Assembly: GCA_028278555.1 (NCBI GenBank)
Contig: JANQEA010000036.1
Location: forward strand, 27,921 to 91,920
Length of the DNA stretch: 64,000 bases
Direction of reading: 5' to 3'
Source of the DNA: Candidatus Bipolaricaulota bacterium
Lineage (GTDB): Bacteria; Bipolaricaulota; Bipolaricaulia; UBA7950; UBA9294
Positions 25,059 through 33,033 of the stretch are shown piece by piece (the first letter of the stretch is position 1; the number at the start of each line of letters is the position of its first letter). The notes under the pieces were generated by a model, which searched no databases, was not told the origin of the DNA, and saw only the letters and a program-made list of their open reading frames with translations. The position numbers were made by a program, and so were the translations under genes.

Positions 25059-27437
25059 ATGAGCGACGATGCGAATCTCCCCGAGGTGATCGAACTCCCA
25101 GAGCTTGTATTGCTGAGCGACGAGCCGACGCCGGATCACGATGCGGATGGCCTGGGCATGCGTCGGTATGCCGAGGTGATTGCGGGCGCGGCACTGCACA
25201 CCGAAGGGCCCTTCACGATAGGCGTGTACGGCGGATGGGGTGTTGGGAAGACGAGCGTACTTCGGCAGGCACGAAGCCTGATCGAGAAGGCAAATCCCGA
25301 AAGTCTCTGTGTCTGGTTCAACGCATGGCAGTACGATCACGAAGCTCATCCCCTTGTGCCGCTTGCCCTTGAGATTGCCGAAACCGTCGACTCCCGGATT
25401 GCAGCCGAAGAGGAAGAGGGGAAGCTCAGCCGATGGATCCGATGGCGTGAGATCGGCGCTGCGCTCCGAACCCTGGCGAGCGGACTCACGCTGAAGACAC
25501 CGATCCTCGACCTGAGCGGCAAGGACATGCTGGTCGAGTTCGATGCGGTCACTGATCCGAACGCCGGCGCGGTCCTTCAGCCGGGTGTGTATCAGAAAGC
25601 GTTCGCGCTGCTCCGGAAGGTTGCGAGCATCGGCCTGGAGGGGTCGGAAGAAGAGCGCCGACCACCCATCGTCGTCTTCATCGACGATCTGGATCGCTGC
25701 CTGCCCCGACACGCGCTTCGGCTGCTCCAGAGCATTCGCCTCGTCCTGGGGCAACCCGGGTTTGTCTTCGTGCTGGCGCTCGATCGCGAGCCGATCGTCT
25801 GCCACCTGATCAACGAGTACAAGCGGCTCGCGATGAAAGACCCCGAGGCAAGCGGCCCAGCGTATCTGGAGAAGATCGTCCAACTGCCGCTTTGGGTACC
25901 GCCCCACCAAACCAGATTCCGAGAGTACATTGCGAGCTTGTTGGACTCGGATTCGCTGAAGGGAAACGAGGAGCTGTCGGAGGCTATCGGGGAACTCTCG
26001 GACGTGTTGGCCATCGGAACCGAGGCGAATCCGCGGACTCTCACACAACTCATTAACCGCTTGAGAGCGGATCAGCATCTTCTGAAGGATGTGCTCAGTG
26101 AACAGGAGAACGGCCTCGGCCTCTGTGCCGTTTCGCGTCTTCTCCGGCAGCGGCTGGATTGGGCCGACTACCTGTCATTGGTCCGGGATCAGCTGGTCTG
26201 CAACGAGCTGATGCGCCAGCAAGAGGATGATGGGGAGGAAGGCAAGCAGAAGTGGCATGACCTTCGTCTGAAAGAAGCCGAAATGCTGGATCGGCGAGAT
26301 ACGCTGCGCCGATCGATCTCCGCCCGTCTCGATCGCACGCCGTCGATCGAGGCGCTGCTCGGAACGGATATTGGCAAGGAGTGGCTGACGAATAGCAAAC
26401 CCAGGCTGGCAATCGAACTCATGCTTGCTGTGGAGGCGGTAGGACCTTCGCATGATCTCTCAGCAGACGGGGTTGGCCTTGTGGAAGCAGCAATCCGTAA
26501 GTGCCTGGGGCTGCCTGCTGGCGCACCAATCCATGAAGAGAACCTCAAGGCCGCTACCGAAATCGACTTGAGGTCCACTGCTATTGAGGACAAAGACATA
26601 GTGTACTTGACCAAACTGCGATCCCTGGAGAAACTAGATCTACAGGAGACGCAGGTAACGAGAGCAGGTCTGCGACATCTGCAGGAGATCGCCACCCTGA
26701 AGGAACTCACTCTGTCCGGCTTGAACGTGACGAATGAAACCCTTGAGGCCCTAGGGAATCTCAAGTCACTTGAGAAGCTCTACGTATGGGACGCGGCTAT
26801 CACAGATGACGGACTACAAGGCCTGAGAGATTTGCCGTTGCTGAGAGTGATCGATCTCTCGGGTACGCCAGTCACGGGTGTAGGTCTAGCTTCTCTGAAA
26901 GACCTGCCTGCCCTGTCCTCGCTTGGTCTGGAGGAGACACAGGTCAACGACGCATCAATCGAACCCATCAAGTACTTGACGGGGCTGACTAGGATCAATC
27001 TCACTTCGACAAGCGTTTCTGATGAGGGTCTACAGCACATTTCTCAGCTAGTTAATCTCCAATCGCTTCACCTGAGGCACACGAGAGCAATGGACGAAGG
27101 TCTCGAACACCTAGGGAGTTTGGTGGGCCTGGCATGGCTGAATCTCGCAAACACTGATATCACGGATGTGGGACTGGCTTACCTGATACAACTCCCTTCA
27201 TTGGCCACTCTCTTTCTAACCCAGACACTTGTTAGTGATAGTGGCGTGAAGCTTCTTGCACAGGTTGAAACCCTGAGGACTCTATCTCTGTCTGGAACCC
27301 GTGTGACCGATGCTGGCTTGGAGAACCTTGCGCGGATGAAAGCACTTGAGGTGATATACCTCCAGGGGACGAGCACTACCGACTCTGCCAGAAGAGCGCT
27401 CCGGGAAGCGATACCTGGCCTGAAAGTTGTAGCCTAG
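25059..27437 (+). CDS. KAP-family P-loop NTPase fused to C-terminal leucine-rich repeats
   Basis: 792 residues from the ATG at 25059. The KAP NTPase module occupies about 30-350: Walker A GGWGVGKTS at 58-66, the KAP motif VWFNAWQYDHE (about 86-96), and Walker B FIDDLDRC (about 203-210) followed by LQSIRLVLGQPGFVFVLALD. A helical linker (350-490) follows. From about 500 to the end come roughly twelve 23-24-residue leucine-rich repeats with the pattern LxxLDLxxTxVTDxGLxxL. No transmembrane helix is visible, unlike many KAP proteins. The LRR half is clearly poorer in GC than neighbours, a sign of recent acquisition. NTPase plus LRR resembles NLR-type sensors, so a defence role is possible but unproven. 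Confidence 0.85.
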   Translation: MSDDANLPEVIELPELVLLSDEPTPDHDADGLGMRRYAEVIAGAALHTEGPFTIGVYGGWGVGKTSVLRQARSLIEKANPESLCVWFNAWQYDHEAHPLVPLALEIAETVDSRIAAEEEEGKLSRWIRWREIGAALRTLASGLTLKTPILDLSGKDMLVEFDAVTDPNAGAVLQPGVYQKAFALLRKVASIGLEGSEEERRPPIVVFIDDLDRCLPRHALRLLQSIRLVLGQPGFVFVLALDREPIVCHLINEYKRLAMKDPEASGPAYLEKIVQLPLWVPPHQTRFREYIASLLDSDSLKGNEELSEAIGELSDVLAIGTEANPRTLTQLINRLRADQHLLKDVLSEQENGLGLCAVSRLLRQRLDWADYLSLVRDQLVCNELMRQQEDDGEEGKQKWHDLRLKEAEMLDRRDTLRRSISARLDRTPSIEALLGTDIGKEWLTNSKPRLAIELMLAVEAVGPSHDLSADGVGLVEAAIRKCLGLPAGAPIHEENLKAATEIDLRSTAIEDKDIVYLTKLRSLEKLDLQETQVTRAGLRHLQEIATLKELTLSGLNVTNETLEALGNLKSLEKLYVWDAAITDDGLQGLRDLPLLRVIDLSGTPVTGVGLASLKDLPALSSLGLEETQVNDASIEPIKYLTGLTRINLTSTSVSDEGLQHISQLVNLQSLHLRHTRAMDEGLEHLGSLVGLAWLNLANTDITDVGLAYLIQLPSLATLFLTQTLVSDSGVKLLAQVETLRTLSLSGTRVTDAGLENLARMKALEVIYLQGTSTTDSARRALREAIPGLKVVA

Positions 27438-27602
27438 GCGATCGCCATGAATCTGTACGGAGTCGTCGGGCAGGTATCCTCGACATCGTAGGTGATCCTC
27501 CTAATCCCAACCCTTGCTCGGATTCCACCACGATCACCAACGTGGGACCGCAGTAATGCAGGAGATGCCCAATGGCTGATCGGACTTGATGGGGAATGAG
27601 TG

Positions 27603-28184
27603 CTACTGAGGCTGATGCTCAGCCCACACACGCCACCCTTCCTCGAATTCTGTGCTATTTTCGTCGAGTAGATCGTACGCCTTGGTCGCCTTCTCGCAGA
27701 AGGTCTCTATGTTGATGTGCGAGAACTCAGACGTGGTCCTCGTTCCGTCTATCCTCTCCGAGTAGCGGAAGTCCTGCCCCGAGGGGTCGTGTCGTTGGAA
27801 ATCCTCGAGCGTCATCTCTGTATCGTTCAAGAGGCCACTGGAGCCATCAGGCCAATACTCCTCGGCAAGAGGCCGGCATAGGCTCCACAGGTCGGCGATG
27901 CGGTGGTGTGTGGGGAATCCGCGCTCCGGCTTATGCAGAGCCTGGCGTCCCCATCGGATTGCCGACTTGAGCTGTAGTTCGAGGGCATGCCGGAAGAGGA
28001 AGACGAGTGGATAGACAAGGAAGTCGATACCCTTGCCATCTGTCTCGACCAACTGTGCAACCAGAATCTCAGCAGCCCTTCGATAGCCTTCCGCGTAGCC
28101 GGGCCAGTCGTCATACGTGAAGTTCACGCATGCATTAAATCGCCAGTTTGGACCAGAATCCGAAGACGGGATCTTCGTCTCCAT
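27603..28184 (-). CDS. Helical protein with a HEPN-like motif, unknown function
   Basis: 193 residues, soluble. I do not recognise a named family with confidence. The stretch YPLVFLFRHALELQLKSAI (about 58-76) followed by THHRIADLWSLC resembles uncharacterised proteins of accessory islands. Its R-x-x-x-x-x-x-like RH and later HH residues recall HEPN domains (R-X4-6-H), which are often RNases in toxin or defence systems. The start is 37 bases after the adenosine-kinase stop in the same direction, so it could be read through from that operon; no clear ribosome-binding site is visible. GC is lower than in surrounding housekeeping genes. It is convergent with the KAP-LRR gene. Confidence 0.55.
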   Translation of the reverse strand: METKIPSSDSGPNWRFNACVNFTYDDWPGYAEGYRRAAEILVAQLVETDGKGIDFLVYPLVFLFRHALELQLKSAIRWGRQALHKPERGFPTHHRIADLWSLCRPLAEEYWPDGSSGLLNDTEMTLEDFQRHDPSGQDFRYSERIDGTRTTSEFSHINIETFCEKATKAYDLLDENSTEFEEGWRVWAEHQPQ

Positions 28185-28221
28185 ATCTGTCGATGCCCAG
28201 GAATCGGCTCTTGCCCATTCC

Positions 28222-28716
28222 CTAAGCCTTGTACCCGATCATCCGGAGGAAGTCCTTTCGCTGGGCGATCTCGTCGGGGCCCTCGACCCCCTTCGGAGAG
28301 ACGCCGTCGATGACGCCGAGGATCCCTGCGCCACCGTCGCCTTTGGCGACGACCACCTGAACAGGATTGGCCGTCGCACAGAAGATGCGGCAGATCTCGG
28401 GAACGCGCTTGACGGCGTGCATCACGTTGATCGGGAACGCGTCCTTCAGGAAGACGATGAACGAGTGGCCGGCGCCGATCGCCTCGGCGTTCCGGATCGC
28501 CAGCTGTTCGAGCTCTTCGTTCGTCCCCGAGTGGCGGATCAGGGCAGGGCCGGATGCCTCGCAGAAGGCGAGCCCGAACTCGATCCCGGGGATCGTGGTG
28601 GCGAGGGCCTCGTGCAGATCCTCGACGGTCTTGATGAAGTGCGACTGTCCGAGGATCAGATTCAGTTCGTCCGGGTTCTCGATCGGTACGAGCTTCAGAT
28701 CGATCGTCTCGCTCAT
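28222..28716 (-). CDS. Adenosine-specific kinase (AdoSK/DUF355 family)
   Basis: 164 residues, the full family length. The protein family, first seen in archaea and hyperthermophiles, phosphorylates adenosine to AMP. Recognisable family segments are GQSHFIKTVEDLHEAL, FGLAFCEASGPALIRHSG, GHSFIVFLKDAFPINVMHAV, RIFCATANPVQVVV, and the end RKDFLRMIGYKA. The ATG overlaps the hisS stop as ATGA. It could recycle the adenosine released by AhcY. Its last 42 bases are repeated at 23482-23523, so the 3' end may have served as an insertion target. A longer in-frame reading (to 29415) is an artefact across hisS. Confidence 0.92.
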   Translation of the reverse strand: MSETIDLKLVPIENPDELNLILGQSHFIKTVEDLHEALATTIPGIEFGLAFCEASGPALIRHSGTNEELEQLAIRNAEAIGAGHSFIVFLKDAFPINVMHAVKRVPEICRIFCATANPVQVVVAKGDGGAGILGVIDGVSPKGVEGPDEIAQRKDFLRMIGYKA

Positions 28717-29984
28717 TTCGTTCCTCCTCCTTGCTTGACGGCCGCTACAAGCGTAGCGGCCGTCAGTTCGACGTCGAGCTCCTCGCCCGAATCCATCTCC
28801 TTCAGCTTGCCGGCTCCCGAAACAGATTCGTCTTCGCCGATGACGACGAGATACCGAGCTTCGAGCTGATTCGCCAACGTGAGCTGCTTGCGGAGTCCGC
28901 GGGCCCGGTGGTCGAGCTCGACCGACAAGCCGGCACGTCGAAGCTGCTCGGCGAGCTCGAAGACGAGTCGGCGCCCTTCGTCGCCGATCGACGCGAGGAA
29001 GAGATCGAGCCGGTCCGGCTGAATCGGAGCATCCCGTTCCTGGAGGACGAGGACGAGCCGGTCGGTCCCGCCGGCGAAGCCGACGCCCGGCGTCGGTGGT
29101 CCGCCGACCGACTCGACGAGCCCATCGTACCGCCCGCCGCCAAGGAGGGAGTCCTGGGCGCCGAGGTCGGCAGAGATCAGCTCGAAGACGGTCCGCGTGT
29201 AGTAGTCGAGGCCGCGGACGAGATGCGGGTCGATCTCGTAGGCGAGGCCGAGGTGATCGAGGAGGCTCTTGACGTCGTCGAAGTGCTCGACGCACTCGTC
29301 GCAGAGGTGCTCGGCCGCTCCGGGAGCGGTCTCGATGTGAGGCCGGCAGCCGGCCTCCTTGCAGTCGAGGATCCGCAGCGGGTTCTCGTCGTACCGCCGC
29401 CGACAATCGGAGCACATCGAGTCGATGGCGTCAGCGAAGTGGGCGCGGAGGACCTCGTGGTAGGAGTCTCGGTCGTTCGAGCAGCCGATCGAATTGAGGC
29501 GGAGCGACAGGCCGCCGAGCCCGAGTCCATCCATCAGCGTCCAGGCGAAGGCGATCACCTCGACGTCGAGGCTCGGATTGAGCGAACCGAGCGCCTCGAC
29601 TCCGTACTGGTGGAACTGGCGATGACGCCCCTTCTGAGGTTTCTCATAGCGGAACATCGGGCCGAGGTAGAACCACTTCTGGAACGGGGCGTTCGCTTGC
29701 AACCCATGTGACAGGTAGGCGCGGGCCGCCGAGGCGGTCCCCTCGGGGCGGAGGGTCAGGCTTCGTCCCTTCTGATCGGGGAAGGTGAACATCTGCTTGG
29801 TGACGACCTCGGTCCCCTCACCGATTCCACGGGTGAACAGATCGGTGTGCTCGACGATCGGGAAGCGGATCTCGCGGTAGTTGTAGCGGCGCGCGACATC
29901 GCGAATCGCCCTTTCGATGAGGCGCCACCATCCGACATCCTCGGGAAGGATGTCGTTCATTCCGCGGACGAGCTCGAAGCTCAT
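28713..29984 (-). CDS. hisS: Histidine--tRNA ligase
   Basis: Class II aminoacyl-tRNA synthetase of 423 residues that charges tRNA-His. Motif 1 lies in the N-terminal RGMNDILPEDVGWWRLIERA region, motif 2 around FYLGPMFRYEKPQKGRHRQF, the histidine-binding HisA motif RGLDYYTRTVFELI (about 255-270), and HisB/motif 3 in GGGRYDGLVESVGGPPTPGV. A C-terminal anticodon-binding domain (about 325-420) follows. A Cys-rich insertion with CSDCRRRYDENPLRILDCKE and CDEC is typical of many bacterial HisRS. Its ATG overlaps the stop of a 29-codon ORF as ATGA, and its stop overlaps the kinase start, so ribB, the small ORF, hisS and the kinase look like one operon. Confidence 0.97.
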   Translation of the reverse strand: MSFELVRGMNDILPEDVGWWRLIERAIRDVARRYNYREIRFPIVEHTDLFTRGIGEGTEVVTKQMFTFPDQKGRSLTLRPEGTASAARAYLSHGLQANAPFQKWFYLGPMFRYEKPQKGRHRQFHQYGVEALGSLNPSLDVEVIAFAWTLMDGLGLGGLSLRLNSIGCSNDRDSYHEVLRAHFADAIDSMCSDCRRRYDENPLRILDCKEAGCRPHIETAPGAAEHLCDECVEHFDDVKSLLDHLGLAYEIDPHLVRGLDYYTRTVFELISADLGAQDSLLGGGRYDGLVESVGGPPTPGVGFAGGTDRLVLVLQERDAPIQPDRLDLFLASIGDEGRRLVFELAEQLRRAGLSVELDHRARGLRKQLTLANQLEARYLVVIGEDESVSGAGKLKEMDSGEELDVELTAATLVAAVKQGGGTK

Positions 29985-30070
29985 CGCACGGTGCGGGGGA
30001 TGTCGGTCTGCTCGGTCAGGGTCCCGCCCGCTCGGACGCCCTGGAGTCCTCTCTCGGCAAGCGCATTCAT
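29981..30070 (-). CDS. 29-codon ORF translationally coupled to hisS
   Basis: Begins MNALAERGLQGVRAGG and ends TDIPRTVR; no family recognised and no histidine residue, so not a classical his-type attenuator. GGAAGGAA lies seven to ten bases before its ATG. Its stop overlaps the hisS start as ATGA. hisS itself has no good independent ribosome-binding site, so the small ORF probably delivers ribosomes to hisS. Could be a leader or a small protein. Confidence 0.45.
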   Translation of the reverse strand: MNALAERGLQGVRAGGTLTEQTDIPRTVR

Positions 30071-30195
30071 GACTGTTCCTTCCTCTTCCGGCTTGGCACC
30101 CGTGTCCCTATCGAGTGTCTCGGGAGCATGCTGTCCTCTCGGCTCTCATACCGTGGCCGAGTGGAAGGGAGAATGCAAGGCCTCCTGCCGAGGGT

Positions 30196-30837
30196 TCACA
30201 CGTCGGTCTGGGCACCCATCACGGTTGGCTGTCCGGTCCGTCTTCGATAGGCGATCAGATCGGCGATGCTGAGGATCGAGAGTCCGTGCGTTTCGGCGTA
30301 CGGTTGAAGATCGGTCAGCCGGGCCATCGTCCCATCATCGTTGAGGATCTCGCAGAGGACGGCGGCCGGCTTCAGGCCTGCGAGCCGGGCGAGGTCGACC
30401 GTCGCTTCGGTGTGTCCGGCGCGGCGGAGGACGCCGCCGTCACGGGCGATCAACGGGAAGACGTGTCCGGGCATCTCCAGGTCGCATGGACGCGTCGCCT
30501 CGTCGATCAGCAGGCGGATCGTGTGTGCGCGGTCATGTGCCGAGATCCCGGTGGTGATCCCGTCCTTCGCGTCGACCGACACGGTGAACTGCGGCCCGTG
30601 GGATGAGGTGTTCTCCGGGCACATCGGCGAGAGGCCGAGGGCGCAGGCGCGCGCCTCGGTGATCGGCGTGCAGACGAGGCCTCGGCCATGGGTGATCATG
30701 AAGTTGATCGCTTCCGGGGAGATGTGTTCGGCGGCGATGACGAGATCGCCTTCGTTCTCGCGGTCCTCATCGTCGACAAGGATCAGCATCTCGCCCGCTG
30801 TGTACTTGCGAATCGCTTCCTCACTGGTGATGAACAC
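30196..30837 (-). CDS. ribB: 3,4-dihydroxy-2-butanone 4-phosphate synthase
   Basis: Converts ribulose 5-phosphate into the four-carbon unit of riboflavin. 213 residues, monofunctional (no fused GTP cyclohydrolase II domain). Active-site motifs [16 protein letters not shown] (about 22-37), the ITHGRGLVC stretch, SAHDRAHTI, and [14 protein letters not shown] are intact. GTG start, 11 bases downstream of GAGAGGATGATG; ATG codons nearby are out of frame. No FMN riboswitch is visible in the short leader. Other riboflavin genes are not in the window. It is followed by the hisS leader ORF. Confidence 0.95.
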   Translation of the reverse strand: MFITSEEAIRKYTAGEMLILVDDEDRENEGDLVIAAEHISPEAINFMITHGRGLVCTPITEARACALGLSPMCPENTSSHGPQFTVSVDAKDGITTGISAHDRAHTIRLLIDEATRPCDLEMPGHVFPLIARDGGVLRRAGHTEATVDLARLAGLKPAAVLCEILNDDGTMARLTDLQPYAETHGLSILSIADLIAYRRRTGQPTVMGAQTDV

Positions 30838-30954
30838 CGGGCATCATCCTCTCGACGGACTCCGTCGGAACTGGCGCGATCTGCATCGCCCCGGAGCTCA
30901 TCGAGTGGAACTCATCGTGGCCATGCGCAACACCCGAGAACACCGGCGAGGCGC

Positions 30955-30983
30955 AGTGTATCGCGGCCGAACACCCTGTTCAA
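30955..30983 (-). promoter_or_regulatory. Promoter of ribB
   Basis: Minus-strand TTGAAC, 17-base spacer, TACACT; leader about 110 bases. Confidence 0.5.
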
Positions 30984-30988
30984 CGGAG

Positions 30989-31017
30989 TTGCGCGCATTT
31001 CGCACCCACGATACCCT
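30989..31017 (+). promoter_or_regulatory. Promoter of yidC-jag-mnmE
   Basis: TTGCGC, 17-base spacer, TACCCT, back to back with the ribB promoter. Confidence 0.45.
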
Positions 31018-31034
31018 CTCCGCAGGAGGTCAAT

Positions 31035-32603
31035 GTGGGAACGAAGCGAGCATGCTGTGGATTGCTGGGGATTCTGGTTCTTCTTGTGTCTTTCTCTGTG
31101 ATGGCCGCGGAGCCCGAGATCACCTATGACGTCGCCGAGCGCGACGGGTTCCGTGAGCTGATCGTCACGACACCCCTCGGCAACTACCTCTTCTCCGAGG
31201 ACGGCGGCGCGCTGAAGAGCGTCCTGCTGACCTTCGCGCCGTACGGATCGAACGTTCAGGAGCTGGTCTACGGGACGACGACCGATGCGACGACCTTCGC
31301 CCGGCGATACACGGCCGACGCCGAGTTCCCGTTCGATCTGACCGGCGAGGGGACCGACGGAAGCTACACGCTCGGCGATCCGGAGTGGACCGAGTCCGGC
31401 GGGCTGATCGTTACGTTCACCGGGGATCTCGCCGGCTACACGGTCGTCAAGCGCTTCACGCTCGAGCCTGACGCGCTCTACAGCCTCGATCTTGCCATCG
31501 AGGTGACCCCGAAGGCGGAGGCTCCGGCCGACGTGGCGATGACCGTCCAGAAGTACATCCCTCAGGAGAGGGGGCGCGAGCTGAGCTATCTGTTCGACGG
31601 GGAGCCATCCCCGGCGCTCCTCGCCTCCGGATCCTACTTCACGTTCGACGGGCTCGGACTGCTGGACAACGATGTCGTCTTCTTCCTGATCCCCGACGAG
31701 GGAACGTCCGTCGAACCGTTCTCCGAGGCGACACCCTCGGGGAGCCTCCGATTCGGTGTGAAGCTCCCTGCCCTGGGAGGGACGTCGTCGTATCGATTCA
31801 CCCTCTACGGCGGGAGGCGCCGGTTCCTGCTGATGGAGGAAGTCGGAATCGAGGTTCTCGACGAGCCGGGGGTCGGCGCGCGAGCGATGGTCGTGGTCAT
31901 CCGGTTCTTGAACATCCTCTACCGGGCGACCGGGAACTACGGGTGGGCGATCATCCTGTTCACGCTGATGACCCGGATCATCCTCTTCCCGCTGATGCGG
32001 AAGCAGTACCACTCGATCGCGAAGACGCAACGGATCCAGCCGAAGCTGAAGCGGATCCAGGAACGGTACAAGGACGACCGCCAGCTGATGCAGCAGAAGA
32101 CGCTCGAGATCTACAAGAAGGAAGGCGTCAACCCGATGGGCGGGTGCCTTCCGATGCTGATCCAGCTGCCGATCATCTTCATCATCTGGCGCGCGATGCT
32201 CTACGCGAGCGAGCAGATCCACCTCTCCCCCGGGTTCCTCTGGATCCCGGACTTGAGCGTCTACGATCCGTACTTCATCCTCGTCATCCTGACGACGCTG
32301 ATCATGCTCGTCCAGCAGCGGTTCATGTCGCCGATGTCGACCGGTGACGCGAAGGGGATCCAGAAGTACATGGGCTACTTCTTCCCGCTGATGATGGGCG
32401 TTCTCCTGTGGCGTTTCCCGGCGGGCCTGTGGCTCTACTACCTCCTGACGACCGCGGCGCAGGTGGGACAGCAGGCGTTCGTCAACTGGGAGATGGCTCG
32501 CTCCGAAGGTGGGGCGGCCGCTGCGACGCTCGATCTCGACGTCGATCTGGACGAGGAGATTCTGGAGGACGATGGAGACGAAGGTCCTGCAACAGGAGGT
32601 TGA
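31035..32603 (+). CDS. yidC: Membrane protein insertase YidC
   Basis: Inserts and folds inner-membrane proteins, alone or with SecYEG. 522 residues. An N-terminal membrane segment (about 8-24) is followed by a large periplasmic beta domain (about 26-290), the arrangement of diderm YidC. The conserved core of five helices follows (about 300-500): GNYGWAIILFTLMTRIILFP, the coiled cytoplasmic loop with QPKLKRIQERYKDDRQ and YKKEGVNPMGGCLPMLIQLP, and GYFFPLMMG. The tail is acidic instead of the usual basic tail. GTG start after GGAGGTCAAT; the overlapping ATG is in another frame. The next two genes, jag and mnmE, give the classical order. Confidence 0.96.
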   Translation: MGTKRACCGLLGILVLLVSFSVMAAEPEITYDVAERDGFRELIVTTPLGNYLFSEDGGALKSVLLTFAPYGSNVQELVYGTTTDATTFARRYTADAEFPFDLTGEGTDGSYTLGDPEWTESGGLIVTFTGDLAGYTVVKRFTLEPDALYSLDLAIEVTPKAEAPADVAMTVQKYIPQERGRELSYLFDGEPSPALLASGSYFTFDGLGLLDNDVVFFLIPDEGTSVEPFSEATPSGSLRFGVKLPALGGTSSYRFTLYGGRRRFLLMEEVGIEVLDEPGVGARAMVVVIRFLNILYRATGNYGWAIILFTLMTRIILFPLMRKQYHSIAKTQRIQPKLKRIQERYKDDRQLMQQKTLEIYKKEGVNPMGGCLPMLIQLPIIFIIWRAMLYASEQIHLSPGFLWIPDLSVYDPYFILVILTTLIMLVQQRFMSPMSTGDAKGIQKYMGYFFPLMMGVLLWRFPAGLWLYYLLTTAAQVGQQAFVNWEMARSEGGAAAATLDLDVDLDEEILEDDGDEGPATGG

Positions 32604-33033
32604 GGCCTACCTCCGTCAGCTCCTCGACATTCTCGAAGAGGATGCCACCTTCGAGGTCGAACCGACCGCAACGCCGGAGGGTCTCTATGTGAACCTTGAG
32701 GGAAGCCTCTTCTCGCTTCCCGAGGATCGATCCGTCCTAGCGGCACTCGAGCTTCTTCTCCGCGGAGCGCTCCGCCGGAAGACAGGCGAGGAGATCGAGG
32801 TCGTCCTCGACGTGAACGGGGCGGTGAAGCGACGCCGCGCCGAGTTGATCCGGTTCGCCCTGACCAAGGCAGAGGAGGTCAGGCGCGATCGGAAGCGGAT
32901 CCGCCTGAACGCGATGCCGGCGCACGAGCGCCGGACGATTCACGTCACGCTGGCGAACGTCCCCGGCGTACAGACCCGGAGTGTCGGCGAGGGAGACGAA
33001 CGCCGGGTGATGATCGAACCGGACGACACCTAA
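32572..33033 (+). CDS. jag: Jag/KhpB-type RNA-binding protein
   Basis: 153 residues. Matches the SpoIIIJ-associated protein family: a KH-II domain (residues about 60-125 region, with IEVVLDVNGAVKRRRAELI) and a C-terminal R3H-like segment with the basic IRLNAMPAHERRTIHVTL followed by GVQTRSVGEGDERRVMIEP. KhpB binds RNA, often with KhpA, and affects division and envelope synthesis in Gram-positive bacteria. The ATG lies inside yidC (32-base overlap) behind TGGAGG, and its stop shares one base with mnmE. The N-terminal Jag_N domain is short or missing; residues 1-30 are acidic helix. Confidence 0.9.
   Translation: METKVLQQEVEAYLRQLLDILEEDATFEVEPTATPEGLYVNLEGSLFSLPEDRSVLAALELLLRGALRRKTGEEIEVVLDVNGAVKRRRAELIRFALTKAEEVRRDRKRIRLNAMPAHERRTIHVTLANVPGVQTRSVGEGDERRVMIEPDDT

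Noticed and set aside
30071..30195. T-box riboswitch before hisS
   Set aside because: No GGGTGGNACCGCG-type sequence and no room for the full structure after ribB.
30838..30954. FMN riboswitch before ribB
   Set aside because: Conserved RFN elements are not present in the leader.
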